Source: Aestuariimicrobium kwangyangense DSM 21549 (lineage in GTDB: Bacteria > Actinomycetota > Actinomycetes > Propionibacteriales > Propionibacteriaceae). Taken from it: 64,000 nucleotides of DNA. Positions 54,239 through 63,307 of the stretch are shown one piece after another; the first letter of the stretch is position 1, and each line of letters starts with the position of its first letter. The position numbers were made by a program, and so were the translations under genes. The stretch lies in contig NZ_ATXE01000003.1 of NCBI RefSeq assembly GCF_000421525.1, positions 248,001 to 312,000 on the forward strand, in the 5' to 3' direction. Below the pieces are notes generated by a model. The model did no database searches and was not told where the DNA came from. It was given only the letters and a program-made list of their open reading frames with translations.

Positions 54239-55648
54239 GTGGCAGAGCAGGTGAGTGACCAGACCCGGGTCGGCGTGGTCGGCGACGTCGTGCCCCCGAG
54301 CCTTCGTGCACTCACGGTCGGCGTGTTGACCATCGTCTTCTCCGTCGCCTTCCAGGCGATCGCCGTCGCCACGGCCATGCCGGCGGCCGCGGCCGAACTG
54401 GGGCAGTTGAGCCTGTTCGCGTGGGCCTTCTCGCTGTTCGTGATCGGCATGAGCCTGTCGACCGTGCTCGGCGGCCGCGCGTGCGACGCGTTCGGTCCCG
54501 TCCGTCCGGCGGTGGTCGGGGTGGCACTGTTCGGTCTCGGACTCACGCTCGCAGCCCTTGCCCCCACCATGGTGGTGCTGGTCTCGGCCAGATTCGTCCA
54601 GGGTCTGGGAGGCGGACTGCTGAACGTCAGTCTGATGGTGATCGTCGCCCGCTTGTGGGACGAGCACCGTCGCGCCGTGCTGATGACGGCCTTCAGTTTC
54701 TGCTGGGTGCTGCCCGCCTTCGTCGGCCCGCCCGTGGCCGCCTGGCTCACCCATCGGTGGAGTTGGCACCACGTCTTCTGGAGCGTGATCCCCGTGCTCG
54801 TGGTGGCCAGCCTGCTGTGCGTGCGTCCCCTGGCCCGGATGCGTGAGCACCTGCGCCCCCACCCCGAACAGTCGGCGGCCGTGCCCATCTGGGCAGCCGT
54901 GCTCGTCTCGCTCGGTCTGGCCGGTTTGCAGGCCGGCGGTCAACGTCTGGACTGGACCGGTCTCGTGCTGGCCGTGGTTGCGGCGGTGGCCATCGCCGTG
55001 TCGATCCGTCCCCTGATGGCTCCCGGATTCCTGCGGCTGGCCCCCGGTATCGCTGCCGTGTCGTGGGCGCGCCTGCTGCAGGCGGGAACCTTCTTCGCCG
55101 CCGAGTCGTTCCTGCCGCTGACCCTGGTGCAGTTGCGCGGGCTCACCCTGTTCGAGGCAGGTCTGGCGCTGACCATCGGCTCGATCGGTTGGACTCTCGG
55201 CTCGTGGTTCCAGTCGAGGTCCTGGTTCCGGGTGCGGCGTGACCAGTTCATCCAACTGGGCACCGCCTGCCACGTGGTGGGGGTCGGTCTGGTGGCTGCG
55301 TCGGTGTGGTTCGGGTGGCCGCTGGCCCTGATCGCCATCGGCTGGACGGTCAGCGGTCTCGGCATGGGATTCTCGACCGCCTCGGGCACGTTGGCGGTGA
55401 TGCAGCTCAGCGCACCGGCCAAGCTGGGACGCAACACCTCGTCGCTGCAGGTCAGCGAGTCGATGGGCAACGCGCTGCTGGTGGGGATCGCCGGCACGCT
55501 GTTCGCGGGGTTGCGCACGAACCACCTCCCGGCGACGGTCTTCGCCTCGGTGTTCGCGGTGATGGCCCTGGTGGCAGTACTCGCACTCGGCGCCTCGCTG
55601 CGGATCGGGCCCGTGCGCAACGCGACTGCCGGGGTGGGTCCGCGGTAG
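54239..55648 (+). CDS. MFS transporter, about 14 TM
   Basis: A 469-aa major-facilitator protein of the drug-exporter type: LTVGVLTIVFSVAFQAIAVATAMPAAAAELGQ at the first helix, LGGRACDAFGPVRPAV (motif A) after helix 2, and LVSARFVQGLGGGLLNVSLM. Thirteen or fourteen hydrophobic segments are visible. The substrate is unknown. GTG at 54239 is chosen because a -10-like CAGGAT ends seven bases upstream and overlaps the alternative ATG at 54230. It is divergent from DUF3039 and converges with the Ser/Thr kinase. Confidence 0.85.
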   Translation: MAEQVSDQTRVGVVGDVVPPSLRALTVGVLTIVFSVAFQAIAVATAMPAAAAELGQLSLFAWAFSLFVIGMSLSTVLGGRACDAFGPVRPAVVGVALFGLGLTLAALAPTMVVLVSARFVQGLGGGLLNVSLMVIVARLWDEHRRAVLMTAFSFCWVLPAFVGPPVAAWLTHRWSWHHVFWSVIPVLVVASLLCVRPLARMREHLRPHPEQSAAVPIWAAVLVSLGLAGLQAGGQRLDWTGLVLAVVAAVAIAVSIRPLMAPGFLRLAPGIAAVSWARLLQAGTFFAAESFLPLTLVQLRGLTLFEAGLALTIGSIGWTLGSWFQSRSWFRVRRDQFIQLGTACHVVGVGLVAASVWFGWPLALIAIGWTVSGLGMGFSTASGTLAVMQLSAPAKLGRNTSSLQVSESMGNALLVGIAGTLFAGLRTNHLPATVFASVFAVMALVAVLALGASLRIGPVRNATAGVGPR

Positions 55649-55693
55649 CCCAGCGGGGTCAGGACGTCCCCGACCCTGGCCATGGGGCTCAGG

Positions 55694-56848
55694 TCAGGTC
55701 AGGTAGTTGATCGTGAGGAAGGTGACCAGCACGAAGACCACGACCAGCACGCTGGTGACGAGCAGGTAGTAGCCCCAGGAGTGCCGCTCCTTGACGGGCG
55801 CCGGCTGGTAGCGCCCCTTGCCCAGGTACTGCTCGAGCATCGACGCCGGTGTCTCGTTGCGCGGCGCCACGGTGTTCAGGTCGTCCACCGAGCGGAAGCT
55901 GCGGTGGGAACTGCTGGCCCACTCGCCGCCACTGGTCGGCAGGGGAGCGGACGGGGCGGCATGACCGTTGGTGGTGGGGGGGAGGGTCGCCCCGCGTCCC
56001 CCTCCCTCCAGTGGCAGCGGGACGTAGGTCTCACCCCCGGGCATGAGTTCGGCGATGGCATCGAGTGCGGTGGCGAACTGCTCGGCCGACTGGGGGCGAC
56101 GACTGGGGTCGGGTGAGAGGGCGTCGAACAACAACGCGTCGAGTTCCGGCGGCGCGCCGATCCGGTCGGAGACGGGGGGCGGCCCCACGTTCGGGTTGCG
56201 TCCCAGCAGGTCCTCCAAGGTCTTCACCGGGAAGGGAGCGTGCCCGGTCAGCAGGGAGTAGGTGACAGCGGCCATCGAGTAGATGTCGCTGCGATGGTCG
56301 AGTGGGGCGCCGCTGGCCTGCTCGATCGCCATGAACGCCGGCGTGCCAGCCGTGGCGGAACTGCCGAACTTGTCGACCAGCGACTCCGAGACCCCCAGGT
56401 CGGCCAACATGACACGGACCCCGGCGGCGGAATGGGTGAGCAGCACGTTGCCCGGTGTGACGTCGCGGTGGATCTGGTTGTGGCGGTGCAGCACCTCGAG
56501 GGCCCGCGAGGCCTCGGCGCACAGGCGCAGGGCTCGTCCGGGGGCGGTGAGGTGTTTGCGCAGGTTCTCCATGGTGCCGCCGTCGGCGTAGTCCATGACG
56601 AAGTAGGGCAGCCCGTCGGGGGTGTCACCGATGTCGTAGACGCGGACGATGCGCTCGTCACGGATGCGGCGCAGCAGTCGGGCCTCGGCCACGAAGCGTC
56701 GCCGCACGTCGGCATTCTGGGCCCAGGTCGACGACAACACCTTGATCGCGACGGGGACGTCGAGGTCGTCGTCGTGGCCCTTGTAGACGGTCGCGAACGA
56801 CCCCGCGCCGATGCGCTGGGTCAGGCGGTAGCGACCGATCTTGTCCAT
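55694..56848 (-). CDS. Tail-anchored Ser/Thr protein kinase with variant catalytic loop
   Basis: A PASTA-less Hanks-type kinase, 384 aa. The glycine loop GAGSFATV is at residues 14-21, the ATP-anchoring Lys36 is in VAIK, the catalytic loop reads HRDVTPGN (127-134), the Mg loop is ADLG near 150, and the P+1 region is MAIEQASG in place of APE. A Pro/Ser-rich linker follows the kinase domain, then a C-terminal transmembrane helix (YYLLVTSVLVVVFVLVTFLTI) with almost no external part, so no sensor domain. The Lys usually two residues after the catalytic Asp is replaced by Thr. ATG at 56848 has GGAAGG upstream. Confidence 0.88.
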   Translation of the reverse strand: MDKIGRYRLTQRIGAGSFATVYKGHDDDLDVPVAIKVLSSTWAQNADVRRRFVAEARLLRRIRDERIVRVYDIGDTPDGLPYFVMDYADGGTMENLRKHLTAPGRALRLCAEASRALEVLHRHNQIHRDVTPGNVLLTHSAAGVRVMLADLGVSESLVDKFGSSATAGTPAFMAIEQASGAPLDHRSDIYSMAAVTYSLLTGHAPFPVKTLEDLLGRNPNVGPPPVSDRIGAPPELDALLFDALSPDPSRRPQSAEQFATALDAIAELMPGGETYVPLPLEGGGRGATLPPTTNGHAAPSAPLPTSGGEWASSSHRSFRSVDDLNTVAPRNETPASMLEQYLGKGRYQPAPVKERHSWGYYLLVTSVLVVVFVLVTFLTINYLT

Positions 56849-57043
56849 TGCCTTCCCATACTTCCACGGCCACCCTTCTGGGTGGTGCTGTCTGGGTAGT
56901 CTGCCTCCCCGGTCTGAGAGTTGGGTGAGAGTTCCCCACGAGTGCACCGGGCAGGATCGCTTGTCGCAGCACCGCGGTCCGGCCTCACCGGCCTCTGGGG
57001 TGCCTTCGGAGGTCGGTGCGGTGCGGCATGGAAGACTGGAGCG

Positions 57044-57901
57044 GTGACCGATCATCCGCAGTTGCCGCCCATGGGCTGGTACCCCGACCCGAACGATCCC
57101 AAGCAGGAGCGGTACTGGGAGGGCACTCGCTGGACCCACAACGTGCGTGATCCCCAGCCCGATGGGCGCTGGTCGTCGGGTCTGGGGGCGGCCACCGGCC
57201 AGTCCGGCTCCTCGCGCCCGACCCCCCAACCCTCCGGGCAGTCGTCCGGTCAGCCCTGGGGCTCGTCCTCGGGTCAGCCCACCCACGAGTCGCCCGCCCA
57301 CCCGCCCGTACCGCATCAGCTGGCACCGGGCGCGACCCCGGGCGTCCAGCACCCCACCCAGGTTCCGGCTGGCTACGCCCTGGGCATGCTGCGCCCGGCC
57401 ACGGCCGACGGGGTACCGCTCGCCAGCTTCGGCCAACGGCTGCTGGCACGCCTGATCGACTGGTTCGTCGTCTCGGCGATCGCGCTGCCGCTGGCCTACC
57501 GTTGGGTGCGCGAGTACCTGGCGGTCTACTCCTCTGCCGTCAGCACCGGCTCCTTCAGCAACTCCATCCAACTCGCCGAGAAGATCCAGGGACCGGTCTC
57601 GGCGATCGCGCTGGTCTGGGTGGCCGTCATGTTCGCCTACCAACTGTTGATGGTCGGCCTCACCTCGCGCACGTTGGGCAAGATGGCGCTCGGGCTGCGC
57701 ATCGTCCCCGTCGACCGCGGCCGCGGCAACATCGGTTGGCGTGAGGCGATCATCCGGGCCGTCGTCGTCGGTGGGGCGGCCCTCGTCGACATCTCGGTCG
57801 GCATCGTCACGTTGGTCACCTGTCTCGCCGCCCTGCAGAAGCCCCGCTGCCAGGCCCTGCAGGACCGACTGGCCCGCACCCAGGTCATCAGCACCAGCTG
57901 A
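57044..57901 (+). CDS. DUF2510 and RDD domain membrane protein
   Basis: A 285-aa protein. Residues 8-35 (PPMGWYPDPNDPKQERYWEGTRWT) are a DUF2510 motif, a short Trp-rich actinobacterial module. A low-complexity Ser/Gly/Gln/Pro linker of about 90 residues follows. Residues 125-280 are the RDD domain, with RLLARLIDWFVVSAIALPL, three transmembrane helices and GKMALGLRIVPVDRGRG. Its role is unknown; RDD proteins are often linked to ion or compatible-solute transport. The GTG start is six bases after a -10-like AAGACT. It is divergent from the kinase gene across 195 bases; whether the pair is functionally linked is open. Confidence 0.85.
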   Translation: MTDHPQLPPMGWYPDPNDPKQERYWEGTRWTHNVRDPQPDGRWSSGLGAATGQSGSSRPTPQPSGQSSGQPWGSSSGQPTHESPAHPPVPHQLAPGATPGVQHPTQVPAGYALGMLRPATADGVPLASFGQRLLARLIDWFVVSAIALPLAYRWVREYLAVYSSAVSTGSFSNSIQLAEKIQGPVSAIALVWVAVMFAYQLLMVGLTSRTLGKMALGLRIVPVDRGRGNIGWREAIIRAVVVGGAALVDISVGIVTLVTCLAALQKPRCQALQDRLARTQVISTS

Positions 57902-57924
57902 GCCCGCCCCCCGTCCGCCGCGGC

Positions 57925-57930
57925 TAGGCT
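57925..57930 (+). promoter_or_regulatory. -10 hexamer TAGGCT for malQ
   Basis: TAGGCT ends seven bases before GTG at 57938; no ribosome-binding site is visible. Confidence 0.5.
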
Positions 57931-57937
57931 GTTCGCC

Positions 57938-60094
57938 GTGCCACTGGACAATGACGCCCTCAATCACCTGGCCGAGCACTTCGGCATCGCGACGGAGTTC
58001 TGGGACTGGAAGGGTCGCCACACCCAGATCTCGGAATCGGCGGTCGTGACGATCCTCGGCGCCCTCGGCATCGATGCGTCCACCCCTGAAACCGCGGCTG
58101 CGGCCGTCGACGAGATCAGGATCCGACGGTGGCGACGAGCCCTGCCAGCCTGCGTCGTGATGGAACAGGGCCAGGTGCGCACCATCGACGTGCACGTGCC
58201 GGGTGGGTCGCCTGCCGGGGTGAGCGTGCGCACCGAGGACGGACGGCTGATCCCTCTGGGGCAGACCGTCAACGACGAGGCGGATCGCGACATCGAGGGT
58301 GTCTGGACGGGGGAGGCCAGTTTCGTGCTGCCCGCAGACCTCCCGCTCGGCTACCACCGGCTGGTGCTGTTCAACGAGGGGCGCGAACAGGAGTCGTCGC
58401 TGATCGTGACCCCCACCTTCGTCGGGTTCCCCCGCAGCCTGGGGGACCGCCGAGTCTGGGGCTACGCCACGCAGCTGTACAGCGTCCGGTCGTCGCGGTC
58501 CTGGGGAGTGGGCGACCTGATCGACCTGACCGACCTGAGCACCTGGGCGCGCACCCAGACCTACGCCGACTACATCTTGGTGAACCCGCTGCACGCAGCC
58601 CAGCCGGTGGCCCCGATGGAGCCCTCGCCGTACCTGCCGTCCAGCCGCACCTACGTCAATCCCCTGTACCTGCGGCCGGAGGCGATTCCCGAGTTCGCCG
58701 GTGTCGACGACTCCACCCGCGACCGGATCGAGCGATTGCGGTCGAAGTTGTGGGACGACCTCGCCGGTGCCGTGCAGATCAAGCGGAACGAGGCGATGGC
58801 GGCCAAGCTCGAGGCGCTCGAGATCCTCTACCAGGTGGGGTTGCCGCCCGCCCGGCAGATGGCCTTCGAGGGGTTCCTGCGGCGGGAGGGACGATCCCTA
58901 CGCGACTTCGCCGTCTGGTCGGCCCTCTACGAGGTGCACGGGCCCGACTGGCGGCAGTGGCCGGAGGAGTTGCGGCGTCCCACCTCTCCCGAGGTCGCCG
59001 AGTTCGCCCGTGAGCATGCCGATCGGGTGCGCTTCTTCGAATGGCTGCAGTGGAACTGCGACCACCAGGTCTCCTTGGCCCAGCAGGCCGCCAAGGACGC
59101 CGGGATGGCGCTGGGACTGATCCAGGACCTGGCCGTCGGAGTGAGCGGCGCCGGTGCCGACACCTGGCGGCTCGCTGACGTCTTCGCCCAAGGGGTGACC
59201 GTGGGCGCCCCGCCCGACCAGTTCAACCAGTCAGGGCAGGACTGGGGGCAGCCGCCGTGGCGGCCCGACCGGTTGGCCGACCTCGCCTACGCCCCCTTCC
59301 GCGAACTGGTGGCGGGAGTGCTGCGGCATGCCGGTGGGGTGCGGATCGACCACATCATCGGGCTGTTCCGACTGTGGTGGGTGCCGGCGGGTGGATCACC
59401 CCAGGACGGTGCATACGTGCGTTACGACCACGAGGCCCTGATCGGGATCCTGGCGCTGGAGGCCTACCGCGCCGGGGCGCTGGTGATCGGGGAGGACCTC
59501 GGGACCGTCGAACCGTGGGTGCGTGACTACCTGTCGAGGCGGGGACTGCTCGGCACCTCGGTGCTCTGGTTCGAGAACCTCCCCGACGGCTCCCCACTGC
59601 CGGCCGAGAACTGGCGGGAGTACTGCATGGCCTCGGTGACCACCCACGACCTGCCGCCGACCACCGGTTACCTCGCCGGCGACCACGTGCGCCTGCGCCA
59701 CGACCTGGGCCTGCTGACCGAGACCGTGGAGGAGGAACTGGCCCACAACGAGGAGGAGCAGCGTCGACTGCTCACCCATCTGCATGACCTGGGTCTGATC
59801 GTGCCCGAGGAGGGCGTCGACGAGGTGGAGTCGACCGTGCTGGGCATGCACCGGTTCCTGCTCCGCACCCCTGCCCGGGTGCTCAACGTGGCTCTCACCG
59901 ACGCGGTCGGTGATCGGCTCACCCAGAACCAGCCGGGAACCATCGACGAGTACCCGAACTGGCGGGTGCCACTGTCGGGGCCCGACGGCGAACCGATGCT
60001 GCTCGAGGACGTCTACTGCTCCGAGCGCGCCATGCGGCTGTCGGCCGTGATGAACGGCTTCCAGACCGTGCCCGCACCCTGGGGACCCCGCTGA
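57938..60094 (+). CDS. malQ: 4-alpha-glucanotransferase
   Basis: A GH77 amylomaltase that transfers alpha-1,4-glucan segments in maltodextrin and glycogen metabolism. The 718-aa protein has an N-terminal beta extension of about 160 residues, common in actinobacterial MalQ. The catalytic barrel begins at RSLGDRRVWGYATQLYSVRSSRSWGVGDL. The nucleophile Asp471 is in GVRIDHIIGLFRLWWVP, the acid/base Glu519 in VIGEDLGTVEPWV, and the stabilising Asp in TTHDLPPTTGYL. GTG at 57938 fits the -10 box. The aminotransferase frame begins at or across its stop codon. Confidence 0.94.
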   Translation: MPLDNDALNHLAEHFGIATEFWDWKGRHTQISESAVVTILGALGIDASTPETAAAAVDEIRIRRWRRALPACVVMEQGQVRTIDVHVPGGSPAGVSVRTEDGRLIPLGQTVNDEADRDIEGVWTGEASFVLPADLPLGYHRLVLFNEGREQESSLIVTPTFVGFPRSLGDRRVWGYATQLYSVRSSRSWGVGDLIDLTDLSTWARTQTYADYILVNPLHAAQPVAPMEPSPYLPSSRTYVNPLYLRPEAIPEFAGVDDSTRDRIERLRSKLWDDLAGAVQIKRNEAMAAKLEALEILYQVGLPPARQMAFEGFLRREGRSLRDFAVWSALYEVHGPDWRQWPEELRRPTSPEVAEFAREHADRVRFFEWLQWNCDHQVSLAQQAAKDAGMALGLIQDLAVGVSGAGADTWRLADVFAQGVTVGAPPDQFNQSGQDWGQPPWRPDRLADLAYAPFRELVAGVLRHAGGVRIDHIIGLFRLWWVPAGGSPQDGAYVRYDHEALIGILALEAYRAGALVIGEDLGTVEPWVRDYLSRRGLLGTSVLWFENLPDGSPLPAENWREYCMASVTTHDLPPTTGYLAGDHVRLRHDLGLLTETVEEELAHNEEEQRRLLTHLHDLGLIVPEEGVDEVESTVLGMHRFLLRTPARVLNVALTDAVGDRLTQNQPGTIDEYPNWRVPLSGPDGEPMLLEDVYCSERAMRLSAVMNGFQTVPAPWGPR

Positions 60095-61371
60095 CCGGCC
60101 GTGCACCGGGGGAGTACAGCCCCTGGCAGCGGACGATCGCCGGCGCCGGCCTGCTCGACACGGGCGGCGGCGTCCGGCAGACCGTCTTCGCTGAGATGTC
60201 GGCGCTGGCGGCACGCACCGGCGCGCTGAACCTCGGTCAGGGGTTCCCGGACGAGCCCGGGCCCGCCCAGGTGCTCGAGGCGGCCCATCGGGCCATGGCC
60301 GACGGCGTGAACCAGTACCCGCCAGGACCCGGGCAGGCGGGGCTGAGGGCAGCGATCGCCGACCACCAGCGCCACTGGTACGGCCTCGACCTCGATCCCG
60401 AGACCCAGGTGGTGGTCACCGCCGGCGCCACCGAGGCCCTCGCGGCTGCGCTGCTCGCGCTGGTCGAACCGGGGGATGAGGTGGTCTGCCTCTCACCCAC
60501 CTACGACGCCTACTCGGCCGTGGTCGCACTTGCAGGTGGCGTACTCGTGCCGGTACGGATGCGCTTCCCCCACTGGCAACCCGACCCGGACGACCTGCGC
60601 CGAGCCGTCAACGACCGCACCCGGGTGATCCTCGTGAATTCCCCCCACAACCCCACCGGCGCCGTCCTGGGTAGCGCGGTGCTCGAGCTGGTGGTCGAAC
60701 TCTCCCATCGTCACGACGCGACCATCGTCACCGACGAGGTCTATGAGCACCTCGTGCACGAAGGACGACATGTGCCCGTGGCCACGCTCCCGGGCGGGTC
60801 CGAGAGGACGCTGTCGATCTCCTCGGCTGGCAAGACCTTCTCCGTCACGGGGTGGAAGGTGGGCTGGGCCAGCGGGCCGGCACACCTGGTGACGGCCGTC
60901 CTCTCCGTGAAGCAGTACCTCAGCTATTCAGGCGGGGCGCCCTTCCAGCCCGCCGTGGCCGTGGGCCTCGCCCTGCCGGACGAGGTCTTCGCCGGCTTGG
61001 CGCGAACCCTCACCGGCAAGCGTGACCGGCTGTGTGCGGCCCTGCTGTCGGCCGGGTTCGACGTGTCGGTGTCCGAGGCGGGCTACTTCACCGTGGTCGA
61101 CGTCGCCCGCCTGGGGTGGCGCGACGCGGAGGAGTTCTGTCACCGACTCCCCGAACTGGCCGGGGTGGTGGCGGTGCCGGTGTCGGCGTTCGTCCAGCCC
61201 GAACACCGCAGCGAGGTGGCCAGCCTGGTGAGGTTCGCCTTCTGCAAGTCGGACGAGGTGCTCGACGAGGCCGGCCGCCGGCTGGCTGCTCTTGGTTGCG
61301 GCAGCGGTGCGCTCAAAGGGTTCCGTCTAGGGATGCGGGACGGTTCGACAACCGGCGGTGGCGTGGATTGA
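60091..61371 (+). CDS. PLP-dependent aminotransferase, class I/II
   Basis: A fold-type I aminotransferase. Seen motifs: ALNLGQGFPDEPGP (substrate-gripping), VTAGATEALAAALLALVEPGDEVV, NSPHNPTGAVL, VTDEVYEHLVHEG and the PLP-lysine in SSAGKTFSVTGWKVGW. The related kynurenine/methionine aminotransferases start with a segment such as TIFAEMSALA, which here reads TVFAEMSALA and lies before the first ATG (60196). No ATG, GTG or TTG occurs upstream in frame after position 60001. CTG at 60091 would overlap the malQ stop as CTGA with GGGGA five bases before it, giving 426 aa. If ATG 60196 is used the product has 391 aa and loses N-terminal helix residues. The PLP-lysine is residue 213 from the ATG. Confidence 0.8.
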   Translation: MTGRAPGEYSPWQRTIAGAGLLDTGGGVRQTVFAEMSALAARTGALNLGQGFPDEPGPAQVLEAAHRAMADGVNQYPPGPGQAGLRAAIADHQRHWYGLDLDPETQVVVTAGATEALAAALLALVEPGDEVVCLSPTYDAYSAVVALAGGVLVPVRMRFPHWQPDPDDLRRAVNDRTRVILVNSPHNPTGAVLGSAVLELVVELSHRHDATIVTDEVYEHLVHEGRHVPVATLPGGSERTLSISSAGKTFSVTGWKVGWASGPAHLVTAVLSVKQYLSYSGGAPFQPAVAVGLALPDEVFAGLARTLTGKRDRLCAALLSAGFDVSVSEAGYFTVVDVARLGWRDAEEFCHRLPELAGVVAVPVSAFVQPEHRSEVASLVRFAFCKSDEVLDEAGRRLAALGCGSGALKGFRLGMRDGSTTGGGVD

Positions 61372-61400
61372 CTGGTGGGGTGTCCGGCGTTCGCAACCCC

Positions 61401-62672
61401 ATGATCTCGACCCTGCTGCACCTGCGTGGGAACAGCCGAGCGGCTGTCTACTCAGAGCCCATGTGGGGTCTGTCGATGATGTTGGTGCTGCCCTACGCCT
61501 CGGTGTTCATGCTTGCCCTGGGCGTCCACGACACCCAGATCGGCCTGCTGGCCACCATCTCGATGCTCTCGCAGATGGTGTTCGGGTTGCTCAGCGGCGT
61601 GATCACCGACAAGCTCGGCCGACGCCTGACCACGGCGGTCTTCGACATCGTCTCGTGGGCGATCCCGTGCCTGATCTGGGCGTTCGCGCAGAACTTCTGG
61701 TGGTTCCTGGTCGCCTCCGTCGTCAACGGCGTCTGGCAGGTGACGCAGAACTCCTGGGACTGCCTGCTGGTGGAGGACCTCGACCGCAGGCAGATCCCGC
61801 GGGTGTACTCGCTGGTGAAGGTGGCTGCCGAGTTCTCCTCGCTGTTCGCCCCGATCGCCGCCCTGTTGGTGTCGAACCTGGGGCTGGAACTGGCGGTGCG
61901 CATCCTCTACCTCAACGCCTTAGTCATCATGTCGGTCAAGATCTGGCTGTTGTGGCGGTTCACCACCGAGACCGACACGGGCCGGCTGCGCATGGCCCAG
62001 ACGCGCGGCACCAGCATCTGGACCTCGCTGTGGGAGTACCGCGGGGTGGCGCGGTTGATCGTCCGTTCGAGGGGGACGATCTTCTCGCTCGTGATCGCGG
62101 TGCTCGTGGCCGCCGTCAGCCTCGTCAACGGCACGTTCTGGCAGGTCGCGATCAACCAGCGACTGGGGGTCAGCGACGCGCTGCTGCCGTTCTTCCCCAT
62201 GGTGCGCTCGCTGTTGTCGGTGCTCTTCTTCTTCACCCTGATCCCGCGGCTCACCCACGGCAAGCACCTGAGGGTGCCCACGATGCTGGGGTTCGGGGTC
62301 TATCTCGCCGGCCAGGCGCTGTTGGTCACCATCCCGGCGGCCCCGGGCGGCGCGTCGCTGTCGACCTTCGCGTTGCTGGGGGTGTGCCTGCTGCTGGACG
62401 CGTTCGGAGCCGGGATGTTGTTCATGCTGGCCGAGTCCCTGGTGGCCCTGCACGTCGACCGCACCGAGCGCTCCCGGGTGATGGCGATCCAGCGCACGGC
62501 GGTGATGCTGGTGACCGCGCCGTTCGGGTGGCTCAGCGGGTGGCTGTCGAGCCACGACCGCAGCTGGCCCTTCATGCTCACCTCGGTGCTGCTGCTGGCG
62601 GGGCTGGTGGTGGCGGCCCGGTTCTGGGTCACCACCCATGAGGAGGCCGACGAGGTCACGGCCGCCGCCTGA
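61401..62672 (+). CDS. MFS transporter, 12 TM
   Basis: A transporter of about 423 aa from ATG 61401 (GTG 61380 and TTG 61368 are alternatives, the last overlapping the aminotransferase stop). TMs begin at MWGLSMMLVLPYASVFMLALG; motif A is GLLSGVITDKLGRRLTTAVFD; QNSWDCLLVEDLD follows helix 4. About twelve helices are seen. The substrate is unknown. It is probably co-transcribed with malQ and the aminotransferase. The 3' end overlaps the convergent PPTase gene by 17 bases. Confidence 0.82.
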   Translation: MISTLLHLRGNSRAAVYSEPMWGLSMMLVLPYASVFMLALGVHDTQIGLLATISMLSQMVFGLLSGVITDKLGRRLTTAVFDIVSWAIPCLIWAFAQNFWWFLVASVVNGVWQVTQNSWDCLLVEDLDRRQIPRVYSLVKVAAEFSSLFAPIAALLVSNLGLELAVRILYLNALVIMSVKIWLLWRFTTETDTGRLRMAQTRGTSIWTSLWEYRGVARLIVRSRGTIFSLVIAVLVAAVSLVNGTFWQVAINQRLGVSDALLPFFPMVRSLLSVLFFFTLIPRLTHGKHLRVPTMLGFGVYLAGQALLVTIPAAPGGASLSTFALLGVCLLLDAFGAGMLFMLAESLVALHVDRTERSRVMAIQRTAVMLVTAPFGWLSGWLSSHDRSWPFMLTSVLLLAGLVVAARFWVTTHEEADEVTAAA

Positions 62673-63261
62673 GCAGCTCAGCCCCGTCGTGTTCGACGAC
62701 CGGGCCATTGCCTGACCGGGCCAGGATTGCCACATGCCCGGGCGCGGGTGGGTGCAGGTCGACGAACGAGGGCGCGACCAGCCCTGACTTGAACCGCGCC
62801 TCGCGCCTCACCCAGTCCTCCACGTCGACCTCCCCATCGACGTCGACCCGGCCGTCCCCGCCGGCTCCTCGCTGGCCGCCGGTTCTCCGTTGCACGTCAA
62901 TGCCGATCGGTTCGAGGCACAGGGCGACGACAGTCAGGAGCCCTGAGTGTGAGACCGATGCCTGCCACGGCTGCCCGACCAGCACCGGACGACCGTGCTG
63001 CCGTCCGCACTCCTCGCAGGTGCGGTCGACCTCGACGAGGTCGGGTGCGAGCCCGCTCAGCCCGGCGATCGCGTGGCGCAGCAGGGCCGCTCCGAGCATC
63101 ACCCGTGCCCGGTCGGCGGGCGGTGCGATGCGTTCGAGCCTGGCCCGCTCCGGTTCGTCCAGCACGTCGAGTTGTTCGATCGAGGCCAGCGTCAGCGGAG
63201 TCCACCAGACGTGGGTGGTGGTGTCTCGGGGTGGCGATGCTGGGGGCAGGGGAGTGTCCAT
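62656..63261 (-). CDS. 4'-phosphopantetheinyl transferase (Sfp-type)
   Basis: It loads phosphopantetheine from CoA onto carrier proteins of peptide, polyketide or fatty acid synthases. The 201-aa protein has the N-terminal half ARVMLGAALLRHAIAGLSGL, the first metal motif GIDVQRR and the second, WVRREARFKSGL, where the usual WxxKEA has Arg instead of Lys. PWQASVSHSG supplies the CoA-contact His. The start is ATG at 63261. It is divergent from an adenylating enzyme with an iron-box-like palindrome between them, suggesting a siderophore or other iron-linked product. Confidence 0.85.
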   Translation of the reverse strand: MDTPLPPASPPRDTTTHVWWTPLTLASIEQLDVLDEPERARLERIAPPADRARVMLGAALLRHAIAGLSGLAPDLVEVDRTCEECGRQHGRPVLVGQPWQASVSHSGLLTVVALCLEPIGIDVQRRTGGQRGAGGDGRVDVDGEVDVEDWVRREARFKSGLVAPSFVDLHPPAPGHVAILARSGNGPVVEHDGAELLRRRP

Positions 63262-63278
63262 GTGGGCGATGACGGGGA

Positions 63279-63302
63279 TTAGGTAAGCACAGGCTACCCT
63301 AA
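63279..63302. promoter_or_regulatory. DtxR/IdeR-like iron box over the divergent promoters
   Basis: TTAGGTAAG and CTACCCTAA, reading as inverted half-sites (TTAGGTAAG / TTAGGGTAG), lie six bases apart. Each half matches the actinobacterial iron-box half-site TWAGGTWAG in all nine positions or all but one. The -10 TACCCT (63295-63300) of the plus-strand gene lies inside the right half, seven bases from its GTG. The spacer is longer than the one base of the canonical 19-bp box, so binding is likely but not certain. Confidence 0.6.
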
Positions 63303-63307
63303 TTGCC

